A DNA stretch of 64,000 nucleotides from Microdochium bolleyi (taxonomy: Eukaryota; Ascomycota; Sordariomycetes; Xylariales; Microdochiaceae): contig KQ964247.1 of assembly GCA_001566295.1 (NCBI GenBank), forward strand, positions 2,728,001-2,792,000. The letters run 5' to 3'. The position numbers and the translations under genes were made by a program. The notes under the pieces are model-generated. The model saw nothing but the letters and a program-made list of their open reading frames with translations, was not told where the DNA came from and searched no databases. This document shows positions 1-10,149 of this stretch, piece by piece. Every line of letters starts with the position of its first letter. Within the stretch, counting starts at the first letter, position 1.

Positions 1-763
1 AAACCAGGAGGGCTGTGCCAGACCATGCACCAGAGAAGGCTTGGGTGGCACCAATTACTGTGGTCGGATCTGTCCGGTTTTATGCAGTCTTGGTGATGTT
101 GAGAAGTGAGTATGGCGGTGACTTGGAGGGCTGCTCGCGATCAGCTTCCCCGTGTGGTGGTGCAGCAGTGGGGTAGAACACGGTGTCGGGCGCCTGCCTT
201 AAGGCTGCGAACCGGGTGTCAGACCTGCTGGGTCTTGCAGCGGGCGGCCCGAGTGTGCCTGACGTTGCTTGGGGCATCCTGGACGGGTGCTGGCAAGAAG
301 CCCACCGCAAGATCTCGTATTGGCCACCCGACGGGCCAAGGTTGCGTGCATGGTGGCGCCTTGGCCTCACGAAGAAGATAATCTTGAGGGAGCGGGTGGG
401 CAGTTGCTGAGCTGGACCATAGCTAGGACAGCAATAAATCGCCGTCTTCAAGCTCAGCATGGCGATTATACCCCGCTAGAGCTCCAGTTGCTTCCAGCCG
501 CTCCGCTGGCATCATCCTTGCGTCCATCAGCATAGCTCGTGGAGCTGATGTCATGCTCCTACGAGTGTTGCCGACTCGAACGTAGACGAGCGCAACGATC
601 AGGGCTGGCAAGCGGCTGTCGTCTCACCAGGCCCAGAATGGTGCTGACATGACGTTATTCTAAGCACACAAGTCTCACATAGGCTTCTTGCCTGTAAGGC
701 ACTGGCAGCACTTTGTCTTGATTCTGCAATTTATTTCCATCAGATTCTCTATCCGGGAGTGTT
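1..763. other. non-coding flank downstream of enoyl-CoA hydratase
   Basis: No open frame here resembles a protein family. The longest (80-460, minus) is low-complexity Arg/Pro/Ser text without coding character. The stretch probably holds the 3' UTR of the minus-strand hydratase gene and spacer to a neighbour outside the window. Confidence 0.5.
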
Positions 764-1695
764 CTACTCGTGTGACCACGTCGGCTTCTGTTTCTCCGCA
801 AACGCCTTCATGCCAATCTTCTGGTCCTGGCTTCCAAAGATGCCGTGGAAAACCCGCCTCTCGTACTCGACTCCGTCGCGCAGGGCGAGATCCTGGCTCT
901 TGTTCACAACCTCCTTGCAGCCCTGGACGGCAACCTTGGAGTAGCCGGCGATGGTTTCAGCAGTCTTGAGCGTCTCGGTCATCAGCTCGTCATAGCTGCC
1001 GAAGGCACGAGCGGCCAAACCCCATTTCTCCGCATCGATGCCGGAGAATGACTTGCCAGTCAAGATGAGCTCCATGGCCTTGGACTTGCCAATAGCGCGG
1101 GTCAAGCGCTGACTGCCACCGGCGCCGGGAATCGTGCCAAGCTTGATTTCGGGCTGGCCAAAGTTGGCCTTCTCGGTGCAGTAGATGAGGTCGCACATCA
1201 TGGCAAGCTCGCAGCCGCCGCCCAGGGCGTGACCGGATACCGCCGCAATGATGGGCTTCTTGACCCGAGTGGTCAGGTCAGACCACGACTCGATGAAACT
1301 CGTGGTGTATGCCTTGGCAAAGGTGAGGGGTGCCATCTCCTTAATGTCGGCACCTGCCGCAAAGGCCTTTTCCGAACCAGTGAGGATGATGACATTGACC
1401 TTGTCAGAAGAGTTGGCTTCGCTGAGAGCTTCGTTCAGCTCAACAATGAGGGGTGTGCATAAGGCATTGAGGGCCTTGGGTCGGTTGAGCGTCACTGGAG
1501 CGCGGTTCGGGTGAGTATACGAATTCTTTCTGCAAAGGGTGATCACGGAACCAGCTTACCCTGCGCTACACCGGGCTTGGGCTCTGAGGTCTGAATGTGC
1601 TCAAAGGACTTGGACGAGAAGGGTCGAACAACACGCGGCAGCGTGGAGGGCTGGAACCGGGAGGCAATCGGCCTCAAAGCCCGGAATGTGTTCAT
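764..1695 (-). CDS. echA: mitochondrial short-chain enoyl-CoA hydratase
   Basis: The product would hydrate trans-2-enoyl-CoA to L-3-hydroxyacyl-CoA in mitochondrial beta-oxidation. Two exons, 1695-1560 and 1494-764, give 288 residues. The ATG at 1695 opens an Arg-rich, acid-free N-terminus (MNTFRALRPIASRFQPST) typical of a mitochondrial presequence. The 65-nt intron joins CAG-G to TG-ACG and restores the family motif VTLNRPKALNAL. The crotonase fold follows: the oxyanion-hole segment AAGADIKEM (residues 91-99) and the two catalytic glutamates at E141 (GGGCELAM) and E161 (FGQPEIKLG). Their 20-residue spacing matches Glu144/Glu164 of rat ECHS1. Length equals the family norm. It is divergent from RER1, with about 780 bp between start codons. 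The symbol follows Aspergillus nidulans EchA by family likeness; peroxisomal paralogues exist, but the presequence favours mitochondria. Confidence 0.93.
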
Positions 1696-2477
1696 CGTGA
1701 GGCGGAATATGCTAGAACCGAACTGGGAAGCAATTGTGTAGTGTTGGATATCCGCGTAGCTGCACAGCGGAGAGATATGTTATGAAGCTGAAAAGACTTT
1801 GCCCGGACCGGTGGACGAGAGGAGTTGGTTCGCCTGCAGCAACCGTGTCTGGCCGAGGGTAACGACTTCCCCAACGGCACGAAAGAATTGGAGCTCATTC
1901 GTGCGTCACAGCCTGGGGAAGCTCCCCGCATCCAAAAGTGCTGCATTGCACGTGAAGCTGCACAACTCAAAGCCAGATTTATGCAGAATAATGCCTCCAG
2001 GCGTCTTGTGGCTCGTCCCCTCAAGACATTGTGGCGACCTGTTATGATTGTGGCTTGGTGGCTTACCAGACGGCCTGGCCAACCAGAATCTCTCGGGCGG
2101 CTGCACCGGCAAGCCCAGGCGACTGGATGGACCCACCCGCCCTTTGTACGCGGTGTTCGAGCGCAAGTGGCCAGATGTTGCTCGTGGATTTGCGTGGGCA
2201 TTACCGTTGCGAGTGGGCGGGCGTCCGCGGCAGCCTGCCAGTCGAAGGAGGCGCAGATCCCTGGCCTCGAACCCCAAAAGTCGCGGCTCAATTAAGCCAG
2301 TTTCCTGGTCCTCGACGGACCACGCCAGCCAAAGTCCCATCGCAACGCCCTCCCCACCATTCATTCTGGCGCGACGAGCTCCTGATCACCAACCCGACAC
2401 TTTGCTCTCGAAACCAATAACGACAGCAACGCTTCTCCTTGAAAATCTTCAGGCCTTTTCGCATCGAGACCGACATC
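1696..2477. other. divergent promoter region of echA and RER1
   Basis: No coding signal is convincing; the open frames on both strands are shadows of each other with no family motif. Because both neighbours start here and point outward, it must hold both promoters and 5' UTRs. I recognise no specific site. Confidence 0.5.
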
Positions 2478-3238
2478 ATGGAGCCCGAGCAGGATACCCC
2501 TTTCGCCTCTGTCCAGGCGCAGTCTACAAAGATTCAGAGGGTGGGTGAAGGCGTTCCCATCTATGTTTCTGTCTGTTGGGTTGCAGCATCACTGACGAAT
2601 GCATCTAGCAATACCAAGCGCTCCTCGACCAGTCAACACCGTTCGTGACATACAGATGGATCGGCACCGGCGCATTCCTCGTGGTGTTTTTCCTTCGCAT
2701 CTTCTTTGCCCAGGGCTGGTACATTGGTAAGTCTTTCGCCTTTGGAATTGACCGACATGCGACAGCCAGACTGACCAAGCATGAACTCCAGTGGCCTACG
2801 CGCTTGGCATCTACCTCCTCAACATGTTCCTTGCCTTCCTCTCGCCAAAGTTCGACCCCGCCAGCGACATGCTCGATAACGAGATGGAGGACGGGAGCGC
2901 TGGTGGCCTGCCCACCAAGAGAGACGAGGAGTTCCGGCCGTTCATCAGACGCCTGCCTGAGTTCAAGTTCTGGCATGGCGCTACTCGTGCCATCGCTATT
3001 TCTTTCCTGTGCAGCTGGTTCGAGATCTTCAACGTGCCGGTCTTCTGGCCCGTCCTCGTCATGTACTGGTTCATCCTCTTCATCCTGACCAGTAAGTCAC
3101 GATATGCGGTACACTGAACTTTCGTGGATGTCGCTAACTCGCTATTTAGTGCGCAAGCAGATTCAGCACATGGTCAAGTACAGATATGTGCCTTTCACGT
3201 TCGGAAAGGCGAAGTACGGGAAGTCCAGTACCAACTAG
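2478..3238 (+). CDS. RER1: Golgi-to-ER retrieval receptor Rer1
   Basis: Rer1 is a four-span membrane protein of the early Golgi that retrieves escaped ER membrane proteins via COPI vesicles. Four exons (2478-2540, 2609-2726, 2792-3091, 3150-3238) give 189 residues, the normal family length. Splices are phase-consistent and rebuild family motifs: QYQALLDQSTPFVTYRW before the first membrane segment, AYALGIYLLNMFLAFLSP at the second, and MRKQIQHMVKYRYVPF near the end. Hydrophobic segments pair as two hairpins on either side of an acidic cytosolic loop (DEEFRPFIRRLPEFKFW). The last residues (GKAKYGKSSTN) form the short basic cytosolic tail. It lies head-to-tail with PAF1 750 bp downstream. Confidence 0.96.
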
Positions 3239-3994
3239 ATTTGCCTCGCATGACACGACGCTGTATGGAAGCGTTGCACTGTTACGGGTGATTCATCCTT
3301 GTTTGATCATCAAGCTCCGATTTCGCAACTTGCACGGGCTGGTACACGGCGCAACGGTTCTCATTGTCCCATTTAAGATGGAGGCTTCTCAGTGGAGACA
3401 GGGTCACGAAACATCTGCTCGAATCTTTGTGTAGGAAATGTGTCACGGCCATGTCGTCTGAGCTGGAGTCAGGCAAATCATTTGGGTTGGGGTATAGAAG
3501 GCAGCCCGTTTCATGCATTGCGTGGTGGAAAAGCGATGGCTGGGTTGCATCCAGCTTGCTTGGCGCACTGCCAGCGAACAGTAGTACTTTTAATGAACAT
3601 AGACTTCTGGTATACTAGAAAATCAGTCGTGCATGCACGGATTATTGAGATATGTGTGCGGGTGGTGTCAGCCCTGAGAGGGCTTTGAGGCGTGTTGTGA
3701 GTCTGTCGCAAGCGCCCTTGTCGGTGGAAGGCGCGCACGAGCGCGCTAGGGCGGAGCTTCTGCGTGCGGCCAGGGGCGCCGGTGCTCCAGCTTTTTTGCG
3801 ACCACCATCAACCCCGAGCTTGCTGCGCTTCGCCAGCTTCAACGCGACGATCGCCGCCGACAACAGTCCCGTTGAGCTTTCATCTCCTCGCCATCAGCGG
3901 CTCGATTACTTGCACCGAGAGGAAGCATCCGCGGTTGCAGCTTTCGTCACCACACTTCGGCTTGCAGGACGCTTTCCGTCGCGACGCCTTCACG
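3239..3994. other. RER1 3' region and PAF1 promoter
   Basis: The frame of PAF1 stays open upstream to about 3764, but those residues do not look like protein, and the first family residue is the ATG at 3995. Otherwise no feature is recognised. Confidence 0.45.
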
Positions 3995-5475
3995 ATGGCT
4001 TCATCCTCTCGCGGAGCAGGCGAGCACCGCCCAGTCCAGCAGGACTTCATTGCCAGAATACGATACTCCAATGCGCTGCCGCCTCCGCCCAACCCGCCGA
4101 AGCTGCTCGACATCCCGAGCACGGGCTTGTCTAGTGGACAGTACACGACCCCGGGCTTCGCCTCGCGACTAGCCCGCGAACAGCCGCTCAATATTGAGGC
4201 TGATGCCGAGCTGGGCATGCCGCTCGACCTGGTCGGCATGCCAGGTGTATTTGACGGCGATGAGAGTTGTGAGTAGTGGAAATCGCCGCTGCTGCATATT
4301 CCTGACGCAAACGCTGACATCAGACTGCAGCCATACAAGCACCTCTACAAGCGCAACCGATCCATCCTCACGACCGGCATCTCCTCAGACCGCTCGCGAC
4401 TCTCGGCAAGCCCAATGTCTCGGAACCGTCCGTCTCCTTCCTCCGACGTACTGAATATATCTCGAGCATCGTGTCAAAGGCCCGCCCCGACGCATCCTTG
4501 CGCGGTCTGAACTCGAATCCGCTCCAGCGGCAAGCGAAGCGAGCCTCCCCAGAACCCGACAAGGACTCGCCAGCCTATGTCAAGCGGAAGATTGACCAGA
4601 GCTTCGTGGCCGCTGCCGCCAACCTCAAGGACAAGAGCCGTATCAGACACCCTACAAAGCGCAACCTCAAGCTAGTGGAAGCCTACCCCCTCATCCCAGA
4701 CAGGGACGCGTTCCCGGACTCTGGAGCCTACGTCACCATCAAATTCAGCAACAATCCCGTGCCAGCTTCGACGACCTACGATACGCGCTTGCTGAGCAGT
4801 ATCCTGCGGCCCATTGAGAAGAGCGAGGCAGAAGAAGCCGCTTATCAGGCGGCCGCCGAGGCTCACGAACAGGACCCAGAGAATAACCCCAAGCCGCCCA
4901 CCTCGATGAACTACGACTTCTTCCTCAGCGATTCATCGATTGGGGCGGACAAGTTCCGGAAGATGTTCGATGTCGACAACCCGGACCGCTACGAGGAGTC
5001 CCTGTACACACACACGAGCGATTCCGGCCCGTACTTCCAATTCAGCCGCCTCCGGGCGTACGAGACATCTAAAGAGACGGATCTCGACCACGAGCGGAAG
5101 TACGACGAGGAAGTCATCCTGTCCTACGAGGATGGCTCCGGACGTGGCCAGAAGGCCGTGTATTACTATCCTGTGATGCAGCGGTCGACGATTAAGCCGC
5201 AGCGCACTAAGAACATCCATCGCACGATACCCGGGGTCGCCCAGGAAGACGAGCAGATCATAGAACGGCTCGACGTCACCGTGACCGATCCCGACGAGGA
5301 GACCAAGGCGGACATGGAACGCTTCAAGGAGAATCCCTATTCGTACGAGGAGGAGGACGCCGAGGATGCGGCAGATCGCCACCAGAATGGCAGACAGCAC
5401 AGCAGCCCCGAGCACAGGAGGAACGGTGGTGCTTCCGACGATGAGGATGCCGACGGCGATGAGGACGAGATTTAA
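3995..5475 (+). CDS. PAF1: PAF1 complex subunit Paf1
   Basis: Paf1 is the core subunit of the RNA polymerase II elongation complex that promotes H2B ubiquitination and H3K4/K36 methylation. Exons 3995-4268 and 4331-5475 give 472 residues. The intron (GTGAGT donor, CTGCAG acceptor) splits a serine codon. Family hallmarks are near the N-terminus: QQDFIARIRYSNALPPPP, then LLRPLATLGKP and VSFLRRTEYISS in exon 2. The C-terminus is strongly acidic (EEEDAEDAADR, then DDEDADGDEDE), as in yeast and animal Paf1. The upstream in-frame extension lacks similarity, so the ATG of MASSSRGAGEHRP is chosen. SWD2, a subunit of the H3K4 methylase complex whose mark depends on Paf1, lies 9 kb away, but this is probably chance. 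Confidence 0.95.
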
Positions 5476-7322
5476 GGGCGCCAACGCCACTGATAGGGAG
5501 ATATCACCAGGATTTATTGTGTATCAGAAGAGAGCGCCGGTGCTTTGGTCTTTTGTTATTACTTAGAGGCCCTTTCGAACAAAACCTACAATCAAGCCAT
5601 ATTGGCATGCTATCTTCACCTTACGCGAGTTTTCAGCCATGTGGATAGGACTGCCAGCACCGATCATCTCCATCGACGAGGCCCAGCCGTACCTGCGTGC
5701 TGCATGGTCTGCAGCATGCCCACACCAGGAAGCCTATCAGATGTACGAGCCTCACCGAAAAGAGAGCACCCTTGCTATTTCACCAGTCAGGTTTCACTGT
5801 GGGAGGCCGTCTCGAGCCCTTGCTGGACCTCACGCTGCTTTGACTCGCGCATGCAGCCGTATATGCGACCCTGTGGACCTCAGCTCGTCGAAAAGACATG
5901 TCCGCTACCTCCTCACCTACACGACTTTTCTCTAGGGCCACGCAGCACACACACCTGATCGTGCCTAGTGACCAACGAGGATGCACCGTAGGATGTGGCC
6001 GCGGGACAGGAGAAAGGGGAGGTAGGTACACTGCATGTAAACGGGACTGGCGCTGTACATTATCACATGACTGCCCTGCGATGCGATGCAAGTATGTCGT
6101 GCATTGTATCGACATTTCCCTCTCAGCTTCATGGTTCTGTTAGGCACCGCTGGTGAAGAAGTGGTTGGGATCGAGCCTTTGGGGTCATGTTTGTAGCTGC
6201 TCGCATGGTGCCTGTTTGGAACGAAAGTAACCACTGAGGATGTCGCAGCAGACTAATGAACACAGACGCGCCGGAAGCTCTTTCAGTCCATGAGGATTGG
6301 GATTGAGAGATCTTGTCGATGCTGATCCTCGCAACATGCCAAGGGGCGTCTCATGCTTGTTGCACGGCTATTGACGGCGGCGGCATCCCAAACGCATCAC
6401 AAGGGATAGCCACTCTGTGATTCCAGGGCGGCCTCCTCGGGGCAGCTCTAGAGTGGAGTCAAGCAGTCCTGAGATGTGGCTGTGTACCAGGGCACACAGC
6501 CACACCAGGACTACAGAATCCCGACGCCACACTCTTCGTGAAGCTCGGGAGTGATGACTGATCATTGAGGGCAGCCCGAACTCTGATGGAACCCAACCCA
6601 CCCACCCCTGACGTGACTAGCGCAGGGCCAGTCAACCCCAGCTCGACGCGCCAGCAGAGCAGACTGACATCATACCTCACATGCACGCTTAAATCCTGAT
6701 CAAACACACCTCCGACGGCAATGCGACGGCACGGCAGAGCAGCACATTTCGCTGGCAGTCAGGCCGGCACTGGACCAGGTGGCTTGGGTGGGGGGCGGCC
6801 GCCCGCGACCTTAGCTCGACTGCTAGGCTACCTTAAGGTGCCTATTACTGCTCGTGCTTCTGAGCTGGCGGTCTGGGCCCCAAAAACCTGGAATTGCGGC
6901 CTCCCGCGCCCGCGCCCGCGCGCCAGCAGCTTGCACTCCCCCTTCGTCATCGCGCGCTGCTGCTGCGCAAGGGTTCCCTCCCAAGCTCCCTGCCACCCCA
7001 AGTCTTGTCTGCGCCTGTGACATAATCTAAGACGTGCCAGACCACTTGCTTGAATATATGCCATCTGTTCCCTCTGCCTTGTTACCTGGACCCTGGGCAC
7101 AACTTTTCTTCAAATCAAGCTTTTTTCAAACCATTGAACGTCCCCATAAACCGGGCCACGGTGTGCAACTCAGACCATCAACAAGGCTGAGACCATTTCG
7201 ACAGTTCGCGGTTGCAACACCACAACCGAATCGTCCCTACGCCAACACACATCTCGACGAGTCACTGTGGTACAGAGCTTCGCATACGTTCGAGGCCAAC
7301 CGCTAGCCCCTAGCCTTTCAAG
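5476..7322. other. 1.8 kb intergenic region
   Basis: No gene is supported. It contains a GC-rich (CCGCGC)-type simple repeat near 6903-6924 and a 10-bp perfect palindrome at 6830-6839. The last 250 bases are C/A- and T-rich, as expected for a fungal promoter and 5' leader of the DUF4112 gene. Confidence 0.45.
6830..6839. repeat. 10-bp perfect palindrome ACCTTAAGGT
   Basis: ACCTTAAGGT reads the same on both strands and sits in GC-rich non-coding DNA about 480 bp before the DUF4112 start codon. Its function is unknown. Confidence 0.6.
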
Positions 7323-8349
7323 ATGGCTGCCTTTGTGGGCAAGTTCGTTGCCAAGAAGATCCTCGGGGAGCGTCTCGAGAACAAGTTCGGCCAGGAGGTA
7401 TGTGCTCATACACTTTTGTCTCTGTTAACTATACCCAGGGTCGTCGCACCTTTAGATTTTCGATCGGCTGACTGACATATGCCCATTCGCAGGATCCATA
7501 CTTCGAGTCCGTCCCCGCCACCAGGCTTGACGGCAAGCCGAGCAAGAGCGGCAAGGTCAAGAGAGTCCGCAAGGCCCTCCCACCGGGCCTGACCGAGCAC
7601 GATGCCAAGGTCCTGACCAAGGTCAAGCGACGGGCGTATCGCCTCGACTCGAGCTTCGGGTCATGCATGGGCATCAAGTTCGGCTGGGGAAGCATCATCG
7701 GCTTATTCCCTGTGTAAGTATCCCTTCCCAAAAGCCAAGAGCACAGCGCAAGAGGATCTAGTATCTGCGGACAGTTCAACTAACCATATTTATGTACATT
7801 CACAGCGTCGGCGACGTGATAGACGCCCTACTCGGCATCATGGTCATGCGCTCGGCCGACAAGATCGAGGGCGGCCTCCCCTCGGGCCTCAAGATCCAGA
7901 TGCTCTTCTGGATCTTTGTCGACTTCGTCGTCGGCCTGGTGCCGTTCGTCGGCGACCTGCTCGACGCCGTCGTCCGCGCCAACACCAAGAACGCCATCCT
8001 GCTCGAGGCGCACCTGCGCGAGAAGGGCGCCAAGACCCTCAAGGCCAGCGGCCTGCCCGTCCCCGAGATCGACCCCAGCGACCCGGAGGCCTTTGACCGC
8101 TACGACGAGGCCGTCCAGTCCGGTCGCGCCGGCGCAGCCGGAGGCAGCGTGCGCACGCCGCCCCGCCGCCAGGAGAACATGAACAGCAGTAGGGGTGTCT
8201 CGCCTCAGCCGCCGGTCGGCACGAGGGTGCGTGACGATCGCCGCGGTGGCGGCGGCGGCTGGTTTAGCGGCAGCAGGGCGCGTGAGGCAGATGTTGAAGA
8301 GGGCATCTCGCCGCACGCCTCGCGCAATCCGTCCACGCGGAGACCTTAA
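7323..8349 (+). CDS. DUF4112 domain membrane-associated protein
   Basis: Exons 7323-7397, 7493-7713 and 7806-8349 give 279 residues. The core (about residues 70-180) matches the DUF4112 pattern: two hydrophobic hairpins, each ending in a repeated signature (LFPVVGDVIDALLG and LVPFVGDLLDAVVRANTKNA). This repeat suggests an internally duplicated membrane-embedded unit. The N-terminus (GKFVAKKILGERLENKFG) is amphipathic and basic. The C-terminal 90 residues are Gly/Arg/Ser-rich and look disordered. The second intron joins GT to C and restores PVVGD. No enzymatic motif is visible, and the family has no agreed function, so none is given. The start is the first ATG after a C/A-rich leader. Confidence 0.88.
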
Positions 8350-8803
8350 GACTTTGATGGGAGGCGGCGGAGCTAGCTGGGTAGTGTGTAGTTGATGAAC
8401 ATAGTCAACCATGATCCCGGGGGTCGCAGGGCGTCGTCAAAGAAATTGGCACTCGGGGCCAAGAATGCTCGCCATGATCGGCGGCAAGACAGGGAATGCG
8501 CTACGAGGAACGTTTACAACACTGAAGGAATGCGACTGATATCCACTCTTGGCAGTTTCGACTGCGAAAGACCTCTCTGTAATGATTAGATAGCCTTTTC
8601 ATAAGATCCATAATTGTACTAATGCCGACTCAGAGCTCTGTATTTAGTCTCCGTGTCAACAGTCGATCCTACTCGTGAAACCGGGCACTTGCCGTGTTCC
8701 AGGAGAAACCCCAGCTTCAGCATGGATGCTTAAGTGCTTTCGCCCACGGACCAGGGGCGCATGTCATCGTTGCTGGGCCAGGTCGCCGGGCTCCCCTGGA
8801 ATC

Positions 8804-8929
8804 TGGAGGAGGAGTCGAAAACCACTTTAACCTCGAAATGGAAGTGGTTTTGTCACGAAGCGCGGAATGTGGAGAGGAGCTTTGTCATTCCCTCCTAGTG
8901 AGCAGTAATCATGACATGGAGGAGGAGTC
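8804..8929. repeat. 13-bp direct repeat TGGAGGAGGAGTC
   Basis: TGGAGGAGGAGTC occurs at 8804-8816 and 8917-8929, each followed within a few bases by AACCA. The first copy abuts the inverted repeat at 8818. Confidence 0.6.
8818..8851. repeat. perfect 10-bp inverted repeat with 14-nt loop
   Basis: AAAACCACTT at 8818-8827 is the exact reverse complement of AAGTGGTTTT at 8842-8851, so the RNA or single strand could form a 10-bp stem. No terminator-like T-run or known RNA family is recognised. Confidence 0.7.
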
Positions 8930-9163
8930 AGAACCAATGCAAACCATGCACACCGTGCGGGGACCTCGGGGATGACTCGATCTGTTTGTTTTCGAGATGA
9001 GGGGATCCGATCTGCCTTCAATGCATGATTATTGAATCCCGAGCCGAGAAAGCAAGGGCGGCCCAGTCAATAGGCGGCTTTGGCCATTTGCTGGCCGGTG
9101 GTGAGCTGAGCTGGCTGGCTGGCTGGGCAATGGCTAAATGAGCATCTGAGACAAGGTGACAAG

Positions 9164-9192
9164 ACGCGTAAAGAGGTTGGAGCTTCACGCGT
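9164..9192. promoter_or_regulatory. pair of ACGCGT (MluI cell-cycle box-like) sites
   Basis: ACGCGT occurs at 9164-9169 and 9187-9192, 23 bp apart, about 1 kb upstream of the ribonucleotide reductase start. ACGCGT is the core of the MBF (Mbp1-Swi6 / Res-Cdc10) site that drives G1/S genes, including RNR genes, in yeasts. Use of the site in this fungus is inferred. Confidence 0.5.
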
Positions 9193-9642
9193 TAAGTGCC
9201 TGTGCGGTCCGATCTGGGCTTAATTGGAGGTCTGTTCTCTCTGGCTCCTAACAACCGCCGAGCAGCAGCAATCTTGATCAACGTTCATGACTTCCGAGAC
9301 TTGGAACTCCGAGAACAGGCCTACCGAACGTACAGGTCGACTCATGCTTCAAGCTAATGATGATCCGAGGCAATTACAATTGTGGACAGTCTCCGGTCAT
9401 CGGAAAGTGGAATCGTAACCGCCCAGCAGGCAGCAGTCGGCAGCAGTCCACATCCCAAGCCGATGAGAGCCTGGAGTGGCCTTAGCTACAGGTCTGCGCA
9501 ATGAAAGGTCCGTGATGATCCGGGCGATCCTGATTATCTTGATCTGATAACTGTGTGCGGCCATCAGAGCCGCCGAGAGGACCCATGCCCATGTCATAGG
9601 CACAAGCAAGGCTCCGCCGGTTCATGCGGGCTAGTTTACTGT

Positions 9643-9659
9643 GTACTCCGTACTCCGTA
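9643..9659. repeat. tandem TACTCCG motif
   Basis: GTACTCCGTACTCCGTA contains two copies of TACTCCG and is followed at once by TACTGCGTAG. It lies in the ribonucleotide reductase upstream region. From memory, similar TACGGAGTA-type motifs are frequent in filamentous ascomycete intergenic DNA; I cannot check this here. Confidence 0.4.
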
Positions 9660-9842
9660 ATACTGCGTAGGCTGCTTCAGCTTGGCTGGTGGCGGCCGAG
9701 CTTGCCGCGTGTTGCGAGCGCGTCGTAGGCTCGGAAGACCGAGCTTGGAGCAGGCTCCCTGGTCGCAGCCCCGGCCAAGGGCGGTGGTTCGCGCGGCCTG
9801 AGCTGAGGTGAGCAGGGAACCAGGCGAGCTTCCCCCTGTCCG

Positions 9843-9848
9843 ACGCGT
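9843..9848. promoter_or_regulatory. ACGCGT box, promoter-proximal
   Basis: A third upstream ACGCGT sits about 300 bp before the ATG of the ribonucleotide reductase gene, closer to the expected transcription start. The 170 bp before the ATG is a CA-rich leader (repeated CCACAACACACCACC-like text). Confidence 0.5.
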
Positions 9849-10149
9849 GAAGTGGTGGTTGGCGAGGTGGGATGGTGGGGCGGGCGTGTTTTCGCACTTA
9901 GCGTGTCGCGTCGCCAGCGCCCACACGTGACATGGTGTCGAGCAGCTTTAAAAGTTCGGGTCTGCACCTCTCCAGGTACACGCTTGACAGTACATCCTCA
10001 CCACAACACACCACCACCAATAACCACAGCTCAACCACACAAGAGCCGCGCAGCTTCTACTTCTTCACTTACTTCAAGCCATTGAACACTCCAGAAAGCT
10101 CCTCTTCACATTCCCGCGCGCAGCCACATCATATCCGCCAGCAATCGCA

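Larger units (their letters stand above)
8350..9600. other. intergenic region with short repeats
   Basis: No gene is supported. It holds a stem-loop-capable inverted repeat (8818-8851), a 13-bp direct repeat (8804-8816 and 8917-8929), a GGCT microsatellite around 9110-9126 and two ACGCGT boxes (9164-9169, 9187-9192). Confidence 0.5.

Noticed and set aside
80..460. 126-codon minus-strand open frame at window start
   Set aside because: Low-complexity and without any motif.
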